A DNA stretch of 64,000 nt, taken from NCBI RefSeq assembly GCF_900048895.1, contig NZ_LT160640.1:932814-996813 (forward strand), written 5' to 3'. The stretch comes from Neglectibacter timonensis (GTDB taxonomy: Bacteria > Bacillota > Clostridia > Oscillospirales > Acutalibacteraceae). Positions 7,585 to 16,700 of the stretch are shown in pieces. Position numbers and translations under genes: made by a program. The notes below the pieces were generated by a model. That model saw nothing but the letters and a program-made list of their open reading frames with translations. It ran no database searches and was not told the DNA's origin. The stretch's first letter is position 1. Each line of letters opens with the position of its first letter.

Positions 7585-8385
7585 TTAAAAATCCTCCTTT
7601 TTTGTCTGTCCCGCACGCAGCCGTTTTGTGCCATCCAGCAGATAGGTCCCGTCCAGCCTCCAGACAGGAGAATGCATGGTGACGGAAGCGCCGGACCGCA
7701 CCGGGAGCCTGCATGCCCACCGCAGCCGGAACGCATGGGGAAGGAAGAGGCCGAACCTCCAGAAACCCGGCTTCCAGCTTCCGTCCAGAAGCCTGCTGCC
7801 GTCCAGGGGTACCGGCTTCAACGCCCAAAAATCCACGCCCGCCCTTATGGTAAACAGAACGGGCGCAAGGCTCTGCTCAAGCAGGAATTCCGACAAATAG
7901 GGAATCTGAAAGGAAAAGGAGACTCCCGCCGGCAAAAGCTGGTCCAATATGGCCTTGATCTCCGCTTTGGAAGCCGGAGACTGTTCCAGAACCTGCGTGC
8001 CGGCGACCCGCATCCTCACCCGTCTGTCCCGGTCCTCCCTGTCGCGGATCGTGAACTCCCCCGGTCCGCATTCCATGATGTTCTGCAGCGCCACAGAAAT
8101 GTCCGGCTGAGTGCCGTCCCCCCGGTCCCGGGCCATTTTATGATACAGCAGCACCCGGTATCTGGCGTCGTCCGCGCTTCCCCGCGGCTGGCCCACCTTT
8201 TCTCCGTGCAGGTCCAGGGTTTTTCCAATCGCCGTGCGGATATCCTGGCTCTCCTCCGTCAGGGCGGCAGCCTCCCGCAGCTCCTCCAGAGCTTCCGCTG
8301 AAAGCTGCAGCAGCTTGTAGTTGTTGCTCTTTGGATCCTTCCGGTATACGTCGGGCAGCTTCCTTACCAGGTCACTGGTCTTCAT
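7585..8385 (-). CDS. Baseplate wedge / tail protein I-like (YmfQ, XkdU-like)
   Basis: A 266-residue protein with the usual start of this group (KTSDLVRKLPDVYRKD) and a long helical first half. The gene follows the baseplate J-like gene and overlaps it by 14 bases, as in PBSX-like phages. The C-terminus carries two copies of a small motif (LLDGSWK and LLDGTKRL) of the sort seen in proteins that contact fibres. Role: baseplate wedge component linking to the fibres. Confidence 0.75.
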   Translation of the reverse strand: MKTSDLVRKLPDVYRKDPKSNNYKLLQLSAEALEELREAAALTEESQDIRTAIGKTLDLHGEKVGQPRGSADDARYRVLLYHKMARDRGDGTQPDISVALQNIMECGPGEFTIRDREDRDRRVRMRVAGTQVLEQSPASKAEIKAILDQLLPAGVSFSFQIPYLSEFLLEQSLAPVLFTIRAGVDFWALKPVPLDGSRLLDGSWKPGFWRFGLFLPHAFRLRWACRLPVRSGASVTMHSPVWRLDGTYLLDGTKRLRAGQTKKEDF

Positions 8386-9550
8386 AGGTTTCCACCTCCA
8401 CCGTCACATGCTCCGGGGGAATTGTAGCCGCCTCCATTGCCGTACAGGAGATGTTTGCGGCGGAAAACGTCTCCCCGTCCGCAGAGAGCTCCAAGCTCAC
8501 CACGTCACAGACCCCGGGCACGGAGAGCACCGGACCGTACAGCCTGGACAGGATCACATCCGCTCCGTTGGAAAGCTTGTCCAGACAGGCGGAAATTTCC
8601 GCTTTCACCTGGTCGCTTCCTCCTTTAGGGAAGGAATCGTCCACAGCGATTCTGACCTTTGCGTACAGGATCTTGTCCAGTACATGGGAAAACCGGATAA
8701 GATGGGGCGTGCCGCTTTCATCCTTCACCTCAACGCCCACACTTCCCCAGGCCTTAATGCCGGCCGGCTTCCTGCGGAAAATCGCCTGGGCAATCTGCGC
8801 GTCAAGTTCCGACGGGGCAAACACGGCGCATTCAAAGGAGCCCGGAGGACGTCCAGCCGCATCGGTCTCCTCCCCGTCGTTTTCCATCACCGTGCAGGCG
8901 CGGACTCCGGAAACCCGGAGAACCGCCGCCCGGATCGCATCGGCGGTGGAACTGCCCGTGCCGGACCTGGCCTGGCGGTACCTGGTCCGGAGTTCCGGAT
9001 CCGTCTCCTCGTCCTTTCCGGATTCCTCTATGCCCAAATGGCGCAGCCCGGTCACGCGGGCATCAGCCTCCACAATCCTGACAAGAGAGCCTGCAGGCAC
9101 ATTCCCGCTTTCACCGGGTTCGTTAGCGTAGAACAGCGCTTCCGCCGTGCCGTCATCCCCCAGAACGGTATCCTGCTCCGTGTGGAATTCCAGACCATCT
9201 TCCGTCGCCGCCAGAAAGCCCGCAGGGACAGCGTATCCCGGAAGCCCTGTGAGCAAAACCCGGTGAACCGCCCGTGTCGCCGGGTTCCTCCCGTTGAGCC
9301 CCGCTTCTATGACGAGGCGCTGCAAACTGGACCCCGTTGCGGTGTTGGGGAAGATCGCATAGTAAATCCGTTCCAGTTCTTCATAAGCCTGCGCCAGGTT
9401 TTCCACCTCAAGCCGGATATATTTCCCGAAGGGCGTTTTCTCGTCCGTCTCAATATCCGCCCCAAACAGAGCCCTTGCCCGTTCCACCCGTTTTGCCAGC
9501 AGCTCTTCATACAGGGGCCGCTGAAATCCTTTTTCCGTCAATGCCGCCAT
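8372..9550 (-). CDS. Baseplate J-like protein (XkdT-like)
   Basis: A 392-residue wedge protein of contractile tails. The N-terminus (ARALFGADIETDEKTPFGKY), the central GTGSSTADAIRAAVLRVSGV block and the domain order match Mu gp47 / P2 J / XkdT relatives. It lies in the conserved order gp25-like, J-like, I-like. It follows the preceding baseplate gene by 11 bases and overlaps the next. Confidence 0.85.
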   Translation of the reverse strand: MAALTEKGFQRPLYEELLAKRVERARALFGADIETDEKTPFGKYIRLEVENLAQAYEELERIYYAIFPNTATGSSLQRLVIEAGLNGRNPATRAVHRVLLTGLPGYAVPAGFLAATEDGLEFHTEQDTVLGDDGTAEALFYANEPGESGNVPAGSLVRIVEADARVTGLRHLGIEESGKDEETDPELRTRYRQARSGTGSSTADAIRAAVLRVSGVRACTVMENDGEETDAAGRPPGSFECAVFAPSELDAQIAQAIFRRKPAGIKAWGSVGVEVKDESGTPHLIRFSHVLDKILYAKVRIAVDDSFPKGGSDQVKAEISACLDKLSNGADVILSRLYGPVLSVPGVCDVVSLELSADGETFSAANISCTAMEAATIPPEHVTVEVETYEDQ

Positions 9551-9561
9551 ACGTTCCCCCT

Positions 9562-9915
9562 TTATACCATCCTGCTGCCCGTCACTGCCTCCCCGCTTCC
9601 GCTGCGGGCGCTGAAGGTGAGCAGCAGCCTCCGCTCCGAGGTCATCTCACAGGAAAAACTCTCCAGAGAAAAGCTCTCATCCACCTGCTGCAGCCCTGCC
9701 AAAAGCTCTCCCCGCAGCGTTTCCCCGTCCGGATGCTTCCCTGTCAGCAGGGCCCTTCGGTCGATGCCCTCCTCGGGGTTCCCCGCCCATTCGCCCCGGT
9801 TTGTCCCCAAGACGCATTCGCAGGTCTGCCGGAGCAGCTCGTTCCCCTCTATCATTCGGATCCGTCCGCCGCGCAGCTCCAAATCACCGCCGTGGTCCAA
9901 CGCAAAGCCCTTCAT
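9562..9915 (-). CDS. Baseplate gp25-like protein (DUF2634, XkdS-like)
   Basis: A 117-residue protein with the gp25-like core (RGGRIRMIEGNELLRQTCEC, then LGTNRGEW). In contractile tails this lysozyme-fold protein without lysozyme activity starts sheath polymerisation at the baseplate. It overlaps the spike gene by 4 bases (ATGA) and precedes the J-like gene, the usual order. Confidence 0.8.
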   Translation of the reverse strand: MKGFALDHGGDLELRGGRIRMIEGNELLRQTCECVLGTNRGEWAGNPEEGIDRRALLTGKHPDGETLRGELLAGLQQVDESFSLESFSCEMTSERRLLLTFSARSGSGEAVTGSRMV

Positions 9916-10322
9916 ACGATCACCCCCGCCACCACGCTGTCCTTGATTTCGTGATGCCCTGCCGGCGGCGTTTCGGACCGCCCGCGCCGGGCGCCGGAAA
10001 TGTCCCGCTCACACACCACGCACAGGGCGATCTCCCCCGCCCGGATCGGCTCCATCACAAGATGCCGCCCCAAGCCCCCTGCGGCGGCGCAGGTCTCGCC
10101 CCAGCCCAGCTTGTACCGGGCATTCCAGAGGATGGGCACTCCCAGCACCGGGGGCTGCGGCGTCCCCTTTCCGCCCAGAGGCTTCTGCAGCGTCAACGGC
10201 TGCACGTCGGCCACCCCTTTTTCTAAATCCACCCGAAGCAGCCTTGCCAAATAGGCTGTATGGGTATGTAAAAGAGCCTGCTCAGCGATACCGCTGCCCA
10301 GGCCCCCTAAAGAATTTGCCAT
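9912..10322 (-). CDS. Baseplate spike protein, Gp138 N-terminal-like
   Basis: A 136-residue protein containing an OB-fold type segment (LRVDLEKGVADVQPLT, then VPILWNARYKLGWGETCA, then PIRAGEIALCVVCERDISG), the pattern of Gp138-type membrane-piercing spikes. These form the central needle tip of the contractile tail. The protein is short, so only the OB domain and a brief tail are present. Position between hub and gp25-like gene fits. Confidence 0.7.
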   Translation of the reverse strand: MANSLGGLGSGIAEQALLHTHTAYLARLLRVDLEKGVADVQPLTLQKPLGGKGTPQPPVLGVPILWNARYKLGWGETCAAAGGLGRHLVMEPIRAGEIALCVVCERDISGARRGRSETPPAGHHEIKDSVVAGVIV

Positions 10323-10325
10323 ACC

Positions 10326-11261
10326 TCAAATCACCGTCAATTCCGTAATAAAATCCGTGCCGTTATACACGTGCTTTCCCTCCAGCACATGGAAGGCCCC
10401 CGTCACATCCCTTGTCCTGAGATTTACCAGAGAACCCGTCATGGCCCGGTGCTGCAGCAGCAGCTTCAGCCTGTATCCCTTCCGGATCTCCGTCTCCCCG
10501 TCCTCCTTGAGCTCCTCCTGAAAGGGCTCCGGACTCTCCAGCAGCCCGTGGGAGGAATCCAAATCAAAACGCAGCCCGTTTGTGCTCTCCCGCACGTCCT
10601 GCGCATAAATCTTCCCGCGCTGGATATAGGTGGAGATGCCGCAGGTCCGGGCGTACCTGTCAATGCTCTGCATGATTCCCCCGCTCACCGTCACAGCGTC
10701 CTCATAGATGTGATCCTTCCGCGCCCGGAACACGGCGATCGGCAGCCCCAGGCGTTCCAGCAGAGCCCTCAGAATGTAGGATGCGCTGGTCCCGGCGGAA
10801 AAGGATATGTTCTCCACGTCCTTTTCCTTCAGAGCGGGATTGTCCACGGCGCTGATGACCGTCTTCCGGTCCACGCCCACCCAGGGACTCTTTACGTCCG
10901 AGATGACGCCGGAAAAGATCACGCCGGTATCGTCCCCATATCCCGCTGTCAGCGTGACTGCCTTGTCCAGCTCCAGCCGTTCCCGTGTGGCCCGGCTTAA
11001 ATTGTATACGGTAAATTCCGCCTCATTGGCGGTGGTGTCGTCGTCAAAAGGAACGGTAAACTCCAAATCCAGATTGGCAAGGTCAATAACGGACCCGCCC
11101 GCTCTCAAAACCGCTCTGGCGCCGAACAGCCCCGAAGGCGGCGAGGGTACCGATTGGGAAAGATCCTCCTTCAGCAGATCCAGCGCCCGGATCACCCTGG
11201 AATACCGTTCCCTTTCCCCTCGGGGTCCCAGCGCTTCCCCGCTGTATCTTTTGTCAGCCAA
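10326..11261 (-). CDS. Baseplate hub protein (XkdQ / gp27-like)
   Basis: A 311-residue protein. The central part (AEFTVYNLSRATRERLELDKAV in two pieces, then AGYGDDTGVIFSGVI) is the classic first domain of phage hub proteins related to T4 gp27 and P2 D. It would form the ring at the tail end of the tube on which the spike sits. It overlaps the plug gene upstream by 8 bases. Confidence 0.75.
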   Translation of the reverse strand: MADKRYSGEALGPRGERERYSRVIRALDLLKEDLSQSVPSPPSGLFGARAVLRAGGSVIDLANLDLEFTVPFDDDTTANEAEFTVYNLSRATRERLELDKAVTLTAGYGDDTGVIFSGVISDVKSPWVGVDRKTVISAVDNPALKEKDVENISFSAGTSASYILRALLERLGLPIAVFRARKDHIYEDAVTVSGGIMQSIDRYARTCGISTYIQRGKIYAQDVRESTNGLRFDLDSSHGLLESPEPFQEELKEDGETEIRKGYRLKLLLQHRAMTGSLVNLRTRDVTGAFHVLEGKHVYNGTDFITELTVI

Positions 11262-11589
11262 CAGCGCCGCCCCCTTCGTCGTCCACGGTCAGGAACACCG
11301 TCTCCCCCAGGTTTTCCCAGGTCACGGCCTGCTCCTGCCCGGATTCATCCAGCGGCGTCAGGTCCAGCGCCGGGAAAACCCCGGCCCGGTACACGTCCCG
11401 GAACAGCGGCATCCCGTAAACCAGGGGTTCCCCCGAGCAGAGCAGGGATCCTGCGCTGTCGTACAGGCTAACGGTAAAAAAACAGGCGGTCCGGTTGTAA
11501 TCCACGAAAAAGGTATAGGCCCTGCCCGCCAACACGATATCAAACCGATAGGGGATCAGATTTTTGTTAATCTCGATCCTGTCTCTCAT
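11254..11589 (-). CDS. Baseplate plug-like protein
   Basis: A 111-residue beta-rich protein starting with the segment NKNLIPYRFDIVLAGRAYTF and containing FVDYNRTACFFTVSLYD. It resembles the small plug proteins found between the LysM gene and the hub in simple contractile-tail phages (cyanophage Pam3 gp18-like, DUF6983-type). The assignment rests on sequence pattern and conserved position. Confidence 0.6.
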   Translation of the reverse strand: MRDRIEINKNLIPYRFDIVLAGRAYTFFVDYNRTACFFTVSLYDSAGSLLCSGEPLVYGMPLFRDVYRAGVFPALDLTPLDESGQEQAVTWENLGETVFLTVDDEGGGAVG

Positions 11590-11590
11590 A

Positions 11591-12211
11591 TCACTTCCTC
11601 CTGTTCCCTACCCAAAGCCTCGCCCCCACCTGCATGGAGGTGGGATCCCCGGATATGGAAAAGGCCTGTGGATTCCTGGCAATCACGTCGCTGCAGGTGA
11701 ACCCATAGGTCTTGGTGGGATACGGCGCATGAGGGGCAGCCACCAGATCCCAGATGGTGTCCCCCGCCTTCACAGTATAATAGACTTTTTCCTCCGTACT
11801 GTTTTCCTGAATCTGCTGCGTCCCGGCGTTTTGCCGCGGGTCGGAGGACTGGCCAACATAGGAATTTCTGGCAAACCTCCCGTGCTTCAGCTCCATCTCA
11901 AAGGTGAGCCCCGCCATCACACTGCCGGGGTGCCCCGTGTCGAACCTGGTAATAAGCATGTTTTTGTCGTAATTCCGCCCGGCATAGGTCACCGGTGTTG
12001 CGGTGGCGGCCAACTGCCGCAGCTTTGCCAGTTTCTGCGCCGCATCCGGCCCCACCACCTCCCCCTGCAGCTTGATCACAAAGGGCTGAGGCCGCAGATG
12101 GTCCGCAACCGCCTCCCCATCCTCCACCGGATGGCTGGAAAGCTCATATTCCTGTTCGACCCTTTCCCCGTCCTCATCGATAAACACATAGATCCCGTTG
12201 ATCAGCGCCAA
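11591..12211 (-). CDS. LysM-domain baseplate protein (XkdP-like)
   Basis: A 206-residue protein. Residues 1-110 form a beta-rich tail domain (INGIYVFIDEDGERV, then TAGRNYDKNMLITRFDT in part). Residues about 145-205 are a LysM domain (YYTVKAGDTIWDLVAAP, then ARNPQAFSI) that ends at the protein terminus. Such proteins clamp the tape measure and hub and may touch peptidoglycan. In PBSX-like order this gene should directly follow the tape measure gene; here a HicAB pair and a lipoprotein gene lie in between. Confidence 0.8.
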   Translation of the reverse strand: MALINGIYVFIDEDGERVEQEYELSSHPVEDGEAVADHLRPQPFVIKLQGEVVGPDAAQKLAKLRQLAATATPVTYAGRNYDKNMLITRFDTGHPGSVMAGLTFEMELKHGRFARNSYVGQSSDPRQNAGTQQIQENSTEEKVYYTVKAGDTIWDLVAAPHAPYPTKTYGFTCSDVIARNPQAFSISGDPTSMQVGARLWVGNRRK

Positions 12212-12230
12212 GCAGCCCCCTCCTTTCCAT

Positions 12231-12262
12231 AAAAAAGAAGCCCGCCGCGTGGCAGGCCTCCT
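12231..12262 (-). terminator. Rho-independent terminator after hicB
   Basis: On the minus strand, 7-bp arms GCCTGCC / GGCGGGC (12251-12257 and 12240-12246, one GU pair) enclose a 4-base loop and are followed by TTCTTTTTT. It closes the hicAB unit and would reduce read-through into the LysM gene. Confidence 0.65.
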
Positions 12263-12275
12263 CTTTTTGATCTTT

Positions 12276-12689
12276 TTACACCCTGGGCTGATCGTCGAGC
12301 CCCAGAGTCTGTTTCAGGGCGCTCTGCAGCACCTGCGAGAAATTGACGTTCTTCCGCTCCGCCGCGCTGTTCAGCCATGCGGGGATGGTCAGCGTTTTTT
12401 TCACTGAAACATTTTTCACCTGCTGGCGGACAAGAGGCATATAAACAGAGATCAGCGCAGGGACTTGGTTCTTCTCCAGATGGATTTTGCTGATTGGCGT
12501 TGATTCGGGAATCTCTTCTCCATCAGCCTCCATCCCATAAATGTGCAGTCCCATCGCCTCCTCCGCGTTACGCAAGGCTTCCTCCTGCGTCTGCGCGCAG
12601 GGCAGGCAGCCGGGGAGATCAGGAAACTCGATAGAGATTCCGTCCTCTGCAAAATCCAGTATGGCGATATAGGAATACGTGTCCTTCAT
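12276..12689 (-). CDS. hicB: HicB-family antitoxin
   Basis: A 137-residue protein. The N-terminal half is the HicB partial RNase H-like fold (YIAILDFAEDGISIEFPDLP, then GCLPCAQTQEEALRNAEEAM). The C-terminal part (KKTLTIPAWLNSAAERKNVN, then FSQVLQSALKQTLG) is a ribbon-helix-helix type DNA-binding domain. It neutralises HicA and represses the operon. It follows hicA by 46 bases, with the toxin gene first as is normal for this type. Likely autoregulation through the palindromes upstream of hicA. Confidence 0.85.
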   Translation of the reverse strand: MKDTYSYIAILDFAEDGISIEFPDLPGCLPCAQTQEEALRNAEEAMGLHIYGMEADGEEIPESTPISKIHLEKNQVPALISVYMPLVRQQVKNVSVKKTLTIPAWLNSAAERKNVNFSQVLQSALKQTLGLDDQPRV

Positions 12690-12735
12690 TGCCGGTTCTC
12701 CTTTCTGTACAAACTAGAGGGAAAGCGGAAGCCCG

Positions 12736-12933
12736 TCAGGGGAATTTTACCCCTGACTGCTTCTCTATGTTTCTTACTGTTCCCGCCGGGATATCCTTTT
12801 TCGGGTGGGTTACCGTTACCCGCCCTTTCTTTGTGGGATGCTTGAATTGATGATGGTCCCCAACGCAGCTCACTTCGTACCAGCCATCGTCCTGAAGCAT
12901 CTTGATAATTTCCCGCGAGGAATAGCTTTTCAT
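12736..12933 (-). CDS. hicA: HicA-family mRNA interferase toxin
   Basis: A 65-residue double-stranded-RNA-binding-fold toxin. Diagnostic features are SSREIIKMLQDDGWYEV and the catalytic-histidine region GDHHQFKHPTKKGRVTVTHP, followed by DIPAGTVRNIEKQSG. HicA cleaves mRNA when free of HicB. The pair sits as cargo inside the phage tail module with its own promoter, so it can be expressed in the lysogen; roles in prophage maintenance or defence against other phages are possible. Confidence 0.88.
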   Translation of the reverse strand: MKSYSSREIIKMLQDDGWYEVSCVGDHHQFKHPTKKGRVTVTHPKKDIPAGTVRNIEKQSGVKFP

Positions 12934-12959
12934 TCCGCCTTCCCCCTTTCACTGTACTT

Positions 12960-12988
12960 ATTATAGCACGTATTACGATACGTGTCAA
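12960..12988 (-). promoter_or_regulatory. Consensus promoter and palindromic operator of hicAB
   Basis: On the minus strand TTGACA (12988-12983) and TATAAT (12965-12960) are separated by exactly 17 bases. The spacer contains the inverted repeat CGTAT-n4-ATACG (12969-12982). Further upstream, ACACGTGT (13007-13014) and an ACGTAT (13023-13028) repeat the same core. These are good candidates for HicB operators. Confidence 0.8.
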
Positions 12989-13115
12989 TAAGAAAAGAGA
13001 AAATTTACACGTGTTTTCTTACGTATAAATCATAATAGGTATAAGAATTCCGCCCTAACAGTTATCGGGACAGGGCGTTTTTGGCGGTTCACCATAGGAT
13101 TTTAAAAATTTGTTC

Positions 13116-13703
13116 CTATGAAAAATTATAGTCTTGAAATCCCATCCCTATCTCTGCTATTTTTTCATCCTTGACATGGATGGTCATGCTATACACTTTT
13201 CGACCTTCCTTTATCATTCTGGCGTAATCATAATGTCCTTTTTCATCTGTTTCTAAATAAACTAGCTTTCCATCATCATCTTCATAATAGGAATACGTCA
13301 AGCCTAAGCACTCCTTACCTTTCAAGAAGTCGGGGGAATGCTTTATCGCTTCTTCTACAGTATATTTTTGTTTAAGATCAGCAATATTTGCTTTCTCTTC
13401 TTCTGTAGCAGAGCGCCAGTAGATGATTGTCCAATAAAATTTGTCTATATCATACTTTTCAAAAGCTGTTGTTGCCCTATCTCCTATTTTCACACCACAT
13501 CTTGTTTGAAAATCCCCGCCCTTTTCTGCATTCAGCCTCGTTAAATAGATCGAACTGTCTTCCGACGTAGGGAAATCTATCTCTTTACCACTATCGTCAT
13601 AAAAGGAAAAGTCCTCTATTGAAACAGTATTTGCAGTTTGTGAACACCCAGCAAACACAAGTAGCAGCAGCAGGCAAACAGATACTGTTAAACCTTTTTT
13701 CAT
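13116..13703 (-). CDS. Prophage-encoded lipoprotein, unknown function
   Basis: A 195-residue protein started at the ATG at 13703. A lipoprotein signal is clear: KK, a hydrophobic run (LTVSVCLLLLLVFAGC) and the lipobox cysteine at about residue 20. The mature part is acidic, with no family I recognise. Its AT-rich codon use differs from the GC-rich tail genes on both sides, so it is probably a recently acquired cargo gene expressed from the lysogen. Together with hicAB it forms a small non-structural island between the tape measure and LysM genes. Confidence 0.65.
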   Translation of the reverse strand: MKKGLTVSVCLLLLLVFAGCSQTANTVSIEDFSFYDDSGKEIDFPTSEDSSIYLTRLNAEKGGDFQTRCGVKIGDRATTAFEKYDIDKFYWTIIYWRSATEEEKANIADLKQKYTVEEAIKHSPDFLKGKECLGLTYSYYEDDDGKLVYLETDEKGHYDYARMIKEGRKVYSMTIHVKDEKIAEIGMGFQDYNFS

Positions 13704-13779
13704 GCCATCATTTCCTCTCCCCATTTTACTTTTATAATATCACAAAACAAGGAAAAGAAACAGCATTATTCACATGTGG

Positions 13780-16700
13780 CTATACCTCTAATACCGCCGG
13801 ATTCCTTCGGCTCTCCCGGGCCGTGTAATCATCCAGCGCGCCCAGAACCCACGCCCGCACCTTTTTCTCCATTTCCCGGTCTGTCGCCGTACCGCTGCCG
13901 AAGTTGGCGATAAACTGCGGGGCGTACTGGCTGTTGTCCACATAGCTTCGGGAAGAGCCCGACACCGCGGAAGGCCGGTAACTGATCTCCGGCTTTGGAA
14001 GCGGGCGGCTCCGGTCCGGCAGATCTGTTACGCCCAGGGCGCGGGCTGTGGTGCGAAGCAGTCCCAGGGAGCGGGTTCGCCGGCCCGGGTCCCAGGAAAT
14101 GACGGTTTCCGGATACTGATCCTCCGCCAGCCAGGAAAGCTGTTTTTGCCGGACAACGCCGCCCGCGGCATTTTCCCCAATTGCTCCTGCTTTAGCCCCG
14201 TTCGCCACACTCTCATAGACAGTTTCCGTCCTCACGACCTCCACATGCGCCGTGATAGGGTTTTCATTAAAGATGCCCTGCATGATGTCCAAAGCATTGT
14301 TTGCCACGGTCTGGCTGTTTGCTATTTCCCCCATTTTGGGGGCCGTCAGCGTGGACGCCGCAGATTTTGCATCCATGCTCTTTACAACATCCCCGATTTT
14401 CCCATTGGCTATATAGGCCAGCTGCCCGTCGTTATTGATCGCAAGCCCCATTTCGTCCAGCAGGCTTTGCGACAGCTCCACTCCCAGATTGTTGAGAGTC
14501 GCCGCAATCGCCGGTTTCTGCTCATCCGATACGGACTGCAGCTGGCTGAACAGCAGCATTGCCTGCACCCGCACAGCGGGCTCCTGCTCCATCAGGGACT
14601 GGACCAGCGAACCGGCGGCGTCTGTCCCCAGCTGGGAAAGCATGGTTTTAACCTGCGCCTCACCGGCTACCGCCGCCTCGTTAATCTGCAGGAATTGCCC
14701 GGCGGCGGAATTGTAAATCAGGCCATAATTCGAGGCCAAAGCATTCGCCAGTTCCATCGGGATCATTTCCCCTGTTTCCCGGACAGCCGCCGAAATGCTG
14801 CCCCGATAGGCCATGTTTCCCGCAATTTCAGAGGCCATCAGCCCCCACATATGCTCACCGGAAAGCTTTCCCGACGCCGCTTCCAGCCTGTAGCCCTCTT
14901 CCAGCCCCTTTGTGATGTTCTGCGGCGGGATCTGCCCGGCCCTGTAAAAGGTCTGGGCAATTTCCTCCAGCATAGACAGCTTCGGCCGCATGGATTCGAT
15001 CATCTTATCAATGGCTCCGGAATCTCCCCAATCCATCGAGGCAAACGCCTCTGTGACCAAATCGGGAATTCCGCCGGCCAAAAGATTCTGCAGGTTCTCC
15101 GGATTTTGGAGCAGCTCCTGCATCCTGCCGTTCATGCCTTCGTCCAGAGCCTTGGAAAACTGATTGAGAGGCTCTTCGAAATTCGTCTGCAGCGTCCCCA
15201 AATCCACCCGCAGGCTGTCCAGCACATAGCTGCCCCGGTTTTTCGCATCGTCCGTCAGGATGCTCTGCAGCATCCTGTCGTATTCCGCGCCGCCGTCAGG
15301 GTATTCCAGCCACAGCTGCCCCAGCGTCATGGTGAGCGAGGTGTCCGCATGGTCCAGGTTTTCCTGAAGCGCCTCCGTTGTCAGGCGGGAAACCTCGGCA
15401 AAGCTTTCCGCGTCCAGCCCTTCCCGGGGCGCGTCCAGCTGAATTTTCGCCAGCCTGCCGTGGATCTCCACCTCGGCCAGCTTGTCCGTATAGGCCTGCA
15501 GTTCCTTCCTTTTCTCTTCTATGACCGCGAATTCCTCCGCGCTCAGAATATTGTCCGACAGCGCGTCGTTGGTAAGCTGGGCCAGCTCGTCGCCCAGGCG
15601 GGTCATCTCCGCGCCGGTTTCCTCCTGGAATTTCTTCGTAAACGACTTCAAGTTGTCCGAAGCCGCGCTTCCCGGCGTCAGGGTAGCGTCGATCGCCAAA
15701 GTGGCTGTAAACTGGCTTTGCTGGAGCAGGTGGAGGCTCTCCTCGATGAAGGTCTCCATATTTTCCCGGAAGCTTCCGGTTTCTTCTTCCGTCAGCTCCA
15801 GGCCGATTCCCACTTTCCAGCCTGTCTTTTCAATCTCCTGGATCGCGGTCTCCAGATCGGAATAGATTTGATCCAGCTCCGCTTTTGCTTCCACCACCGC
15901 CCCCAGCTTCATGGTCCATCCGTTGGTGGTAAGCCGTCTGGCCACGTCCTCGCATTCCTCCATCGACAGCCTGACATCCCCAAAATGTTCCTTCAGGCTG
16001 TCAGCCGCGGCCTTTTCGCGCATGGCCTTAAGAGCTATCCCGGTCACTGCCGCCGCAGCTCCAACCAGCTTCAATTGTACAGGGAGCTTTCCAAGAATTC
16101 CCAACACGCCCTTGCCGCTCCCCAGGGATTTCGCGATCCCGCCAATCCCCTTGGTTACGCCGCCGATCACCTTTAGGGCGGGGCCCGACGCAGCAAGAAT
16201 ACCGCCCAGGCCCAGGAGATCGCCCTGCTGTTTGTCGGACAGGCCGCTGAACTTCTCCGCCGCGTTCCCTATGAACTCTACCAGCTTGGTTACCAACGGC
16301 AGAAGCTTTTCGCCCGCGTCTATCCCCGCCAGCTTGAGCTTATTCAGTTCCTTCTGCATTCGGGCTGCGGGGTCGCTGTCCATTTTTTCAAATGCCGTTT
16401 GGGTGGATCCCGCACTGTTCTTCATCTGCTCCAGAATGGAGTTGTATTCCGCGCCCCCGTCTTTCATGATGGTCAGCGCGGCCTTTCCGGCCTCCTGGCT
16501 TCCAAACATATCGGAGAGCTTTTTCCCGCTCTCCTCGGCGTTTGTTTTCAGGAGGTCCAGAACTTCGGTCATGGACTTTCCCTCGTTCAGCAACTCGGTA
16601 AAACCAAGCCCGGTCATTTCCCGAAGCGCCTTGTCCGCCTTGGTGCCGCTGGCTCCCAGCTCATTGAGCATGGAGTTAAAATAAGTCGTGGATTCCGCCG

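Noticed and set aside
13049-13081. Hairpin CCGCCCT...AGGGCG followed by TTTTT on the plus strand
   Set aside because: No plus-strand gene lies upstream to terminate; could be chance or part of the hicAB control region.
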